In this document: positions 11,893-13,731 of the stretch, piece by piece
Layout: each line of letters opens with the position of its first letter
Numbering within the stretch: the stretch's first letter is position 1
Assembly: GCA_002785325.1 (NCBI GenBank)
Contig: PFMH01000052.1
Span: forward strand, 1-13,731
Length of the DNA stretch: 13,731 nucleotides
Direction: 5' to 3'
Origin: a bacterium (Candidatus Howlettbacteria) CG_4_10_14_0_8_um_filter_40_9
GTDB taxonomy: Bacteria; Patescibacteriota; CPR2; UBA1875; GCA-2785325
Program-made: the position numbers and the translations under genes
Notes under the pieces: model-generated
The model's input: the letters and a program-made list of their open reading frames with translations, nothing else
Told to the model about the DNA's origin: nothing
Database searches by the model: none

Positions 11893-12707
11893 GACGCGGG
11901 CTTGACTCACTGATACCGATCGGGAAAGATGAGCCGAGAGTCGCCGATGGTCCGACAAATGAACTGAAAATTTCACTTATTGTTCCAAACCCTCATCAGC
12001 CGAGGTGTAATTTTGATGAAGAGATGCTTAAAGAGCTGGCTGACTCTATCCGCGAGCATGGAGTGATTCAACCACTTATAGTTTCAAAAGAAGGCAAGGA
12101 ATTTATTCTGATCGCCGGAGAGAGACGGCTTCGGGCGGCAAAACTTGCCGGTCTCGAAAGCGTGCCGGTGATTCTCCGCTCGACTAAGGAACAGCAAAAA
12201 GTAGAGCTTGCCTTGATCGAAAACCTACAGAGAGAAGACCTCAATGTTTTAGAGGAGGCATCGTCTTATAAGAAACTGATCGATGATTTCAGCCTTACTC
12301 AAGAAGATGTTTCGAAAAGAGTCGGAAAGTCGAGGAGCGCTGTCGCAAACGCCTTGCGTCTTTTATCACTGCCGGTTGAGGTAAAAAGAGGGCTTCGTGA
12401 AGGGCTCATCACCGAAGGACATGCAAGAGTGATCTTGTCTCTTCCAACGCTTGAGCAGCAGATATCTTTTTATAACCAGATAATTTCCGGAAAGCTCAAT
12501 GTTCGGCAGGCGGAGGCGAAGATCAAGTCCGGTATAAGTATTGAGAAAAGAGAATTGAGTATTGAGCTAAGAGATATTCAGGAAGGACTGACCAAAACCC
12601 TTGGGTCTAAGGTTACGATTCAGAAAAAAGGAAACGGTGGAAAGATAATCATCGAGTACTATAGCGACGAAGAGTTAGAGGAGATCGTTAAAAAAATTTC
12701 CAATTAA
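11868..12707 (+). CDS. parB: Chromosome-partition protein ParB/Spo0J
   Basis: 279 aa. The N-terminal RGLGRGLDSLIP (6-17) is the ParA-stimulating peptide type. ISLIVPNPHQPR (35-46), GERRLRAAK (84-92, CTP-binding GERR) and ENLQRED (118-124) form the CTPase/ParB_N domain. A helix-turn-helix at about 143-166 (LTQEDVSKRVGKSRSAVANA) contacts parS, and the C-terminal 60 residues should dimerise. The gene overlaps parA by 25 nt, with GGAG at 11853-11856 before ATG. Its last codons (ISN-stop) are written by the heptamer repeat at 12694-12728, so the C-terminal end has been shaped by that repeat. I saw no consensus parS site in the window. Confidence 0.96.
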   Translation: MSTNQRGLGRGLDSLIPIGKDEPRVADGPTNELKISLIVPNPHQPRCNFDEEMLKELADSIREHGVIQPLIVSKEGKEFILIAGERRLRAAKLAGLESVPVILRSTKEQQKVELALIENLQREDLNVLEEASSYKKLIDDFSLTQEDVSKRVGKSRSAVANALRLLSLPVEVKRGLREGLITEGHARVILSLPTLEQQISFYNQIISGKLNVRQAEAKIKSGISIEKRELSIELRDIQEGLTKTLGSKVTIQKKGNGGKIIIEYYSDEELEEIVKKISN

Positions 12708-12728
12708 CAATTTCCAATATCCAACAGG
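12694..12728 (+). repeat. Degenerate 7-nt tandem repeat overlapping the parB stop
   Basis: The heptamers are AAATTTC, CAATTAA, CAATTTC, CAATATC and CAACAGG. The parB TAA is at 12705-12707, inside the second unit. It is the same unit type and same copy number as 2235-2269, including a first unit with A in place of C. Confidence 0.75.
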
Positions 12729-12759
12729 ATTTAAAAGTTCTAAATAACAAATATAATTT

Positions 12760-12773
12760 AATTGCTAATTGCT
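12760..12773 (+). repeat. Direct heptamer duplication AATTGCT x2
   Basis: Two perfect adjacent copies of AATTGCT lie in the AT-rich gap between parB and the transposase. This is another 7-nt period. Confidence 0.6.
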
Positions 12774-12798
12774 TTGAATTACGAAATGCCTCCAGTCC

Positions 12799-12847
12799 TC
12801 ATAATGGTGTAGAATATATATAAGAAAGGAATTCCACACCATTATGA
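12799..12847 (+). promoter_or_regulatory. Hairpin that encloses the transposase start codon
   Basis: TCATAATGGTGTAGAAT (12799-12815) pairs with ATTCCACACCATTATGA (12831-12847) at 16 of 17 positions, around a 15-nt loop. The ATG (12844-12846) lies in the right arm, paired with CAT, and the AAGAAAGGA (12822-12830) that could bind ribosomes is in the loop. Such a structure would block translation of read-through transcripts. Confidence 0.7.
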
Positions 12848-13647
12848 AAACTGCAATTAAATTATACAGCAGAATTCGTAAGATGGTAAGTTTCTTTGTT
12901 AAGCGATTGAAACTTGATAGGTTTAGAAAAGTGAAAGGTCGAAAGTTAGCATTGTCTTTAGAAGGTATTGTTTCTCTAGGACTGTTTAAACAAAGAAATA
13001 ATATTGCAACCAAGAAAGCATTGTATGAAATATTTGAACCAAAATGTTCCTACAAAACGATGGTAGTAACTATGAACCGTTTCTGCGTTTTGGGGCTTCT
13101 CATACTAATCAATCTTCTAAAGAATAACAGGGATAATCAACATATCATAAAGCATATAGACTCTACAGATATCCCCGTATGTCTCTTCAAGAACGCTAAT
13201 GCTCACAAGACGATGAGAGGGTTATCCAGCTTCGGCAGGAATTCTAAAGGTACGTTTTTTGGCTTAAAGATGCACATAATATCTGATCTAAAGAGACAGA
13301 TATTGGCGATAAAGTTTACTCCCGCCAATACGGATGACAGAGCGGTTGTTATAGGCCTAGCCAAAGATATGGAAGGAATATTTGTTGCTGATGCCGGATA
13401 CATATCAGAAAAGTTGGGCAAGCAATTTTACAGAAGATTTAAAAGAATCCTTGTTGCAAAACCAAGAGCAAACATGAAAAAGATAATGACCAAATTTGAG
13501 GAAAATCTATATAGAACAAGGATGCTTATAGAGATTAACTTCAGAAACCTCAAAATGTTTTACGGTCTAGTAACTTCACTCCCCCGATCGATAGACGGAT
13601 ATCTTGCTAACTATATCTACAGTCTATTAGCTTATCAAATCGCTTAA
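12844..13647 (+). CDS. IS982-family transposase (DDE type)
   Basis: 267 aa, slightly short of the usual 280-300. The N-terminal half (1-95) is basic and would bind DNA. The catalytic domain has D106 in HIDSTDIPVC, D183 in ADAGYI and E230 in RMLIEINFRNLK, with FFGLKMHIISD and FTPANTDDRAVV between the first two, the usual IS982 spelling. All three acidic residues are present and no frameshift is visible, so the enzyme may be active. Transposition is by cut-and-paste in related elements. It sits 136 nt after parB on the same strand. The start codon is inside a hairpin (12799-12847), which probably limits expression. Confidence 0.92.
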   Translation: MKTAIKLYSRIRKMVSFFVKRLKLDRFRKVKGRKLALSLEGIVSLGLFKQRNNIATKKALYEIFEPKCSYKTMVVTMNRFCVLGLLILINLLKNNRDNQHIIKHIDSTDIPVCLFKNANAHKTMRGLSSFGRNSKGTFFGLKMHIISDLKRQILAIKFTPANTDDRAVVIGLAKDMEGIFVADAGYISEKLGKQFYRRFKRILVAKPRANMKKIMTKFEENLYRTRMLIEINFRNLKMFYGLVTSLPRSIDGYLANYIYSLLAYQIA

Positions 13648-13731
13648 ACAATACCTGAAAAAACTAAAAACTTACAATCTTAATACTTCTTACCAGCTAA
13701 ATAGAGATAATTTAGGTCTTTTTAAACTGTT

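Larger units (their letters stand above)
12799..13731 (+). mobile_element. IS982-family insertion sequence, ends not resolved
   Basis: The element contains one intact transposase gene. Likely left boundary sequence lies around 12780-12800. The right end is either within the last 84 bases or beyond the window. I could not find convincing terminal inverted repeats or a target duplication by eye. GGT..AGAA..TAT..AAGA on the left side and near 13692-13708 (complement) are only weakly alike. Confidence 0.6.

Overview
The window looks like a piece of an AT-rich, compact bacterial chromosome, most likely from the Candidate Phyla Radiation (Patescibacteria, Parcubacteria-like). This rests on gene content and style: a eukaryote-like long IleS, small orphan proteins, a Lys-rich extension on L21, several promoters placed so close to ATG codons that the mRNAs should be leaderless, and many small palindromic or heptameric intergenic repeats. 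No rRNA or tRNA gene is visible, so the phylum is inferred, not proven. All supported genes lie on the + strand and TGA acts as a stop.

Layout. (1) 1-1453: a tightly overlapping trio: the C-terminus of a CobO/BtuR-type cob(I)alamin adenosyltransferase, a secreted protein with a transcobalamin-like DUF4430 domain, and a six-helix DUF6580 membrane protein. Together they suggest a small corrinoid capture, uptake and adenosylation module. (2) 1545-1897: a GIY-YIG nuclease gene bracketed by a perfect 27-bp inverted repeat that also supplies its ribosome binding site. (3) 1973-3334: a thioredoxin-fold protein whose CGPC motif is DGPE, the YggT/YggU pair, and an unrecognised 124-aa protein behind a promoter with two dyads. 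(4) 3481-8539: ileS (with a palindromic element in frame inside it), rodA, and rplU. (5) 8729-9976: a TreT-like glycosyltransferase. (6) 10117-10902: a YugP-like membrane zinc metallopeptidase with a broken N-terminus and a 35-codon ORF, closed by a strong terminator. (7) 11007-12707: parA-parB with a promoter and a heptad-repeat hairpin leader. (8) 12799 to the end: an IS982-family transposase whose start codon sits inside a hairpin.

The housekeeping genes (ileS, rodA, rplU, parAB) are ordinary. The parts worth a second look are the B12 trio, the repeat-bracketed GIY-YIG gene, the intragenic palindrome in ileS, the recurring -10/ATG arrangement, and several families of short repeats (7-nt tandem units, TGCTAAGGG palindromes) placed at gene ends.
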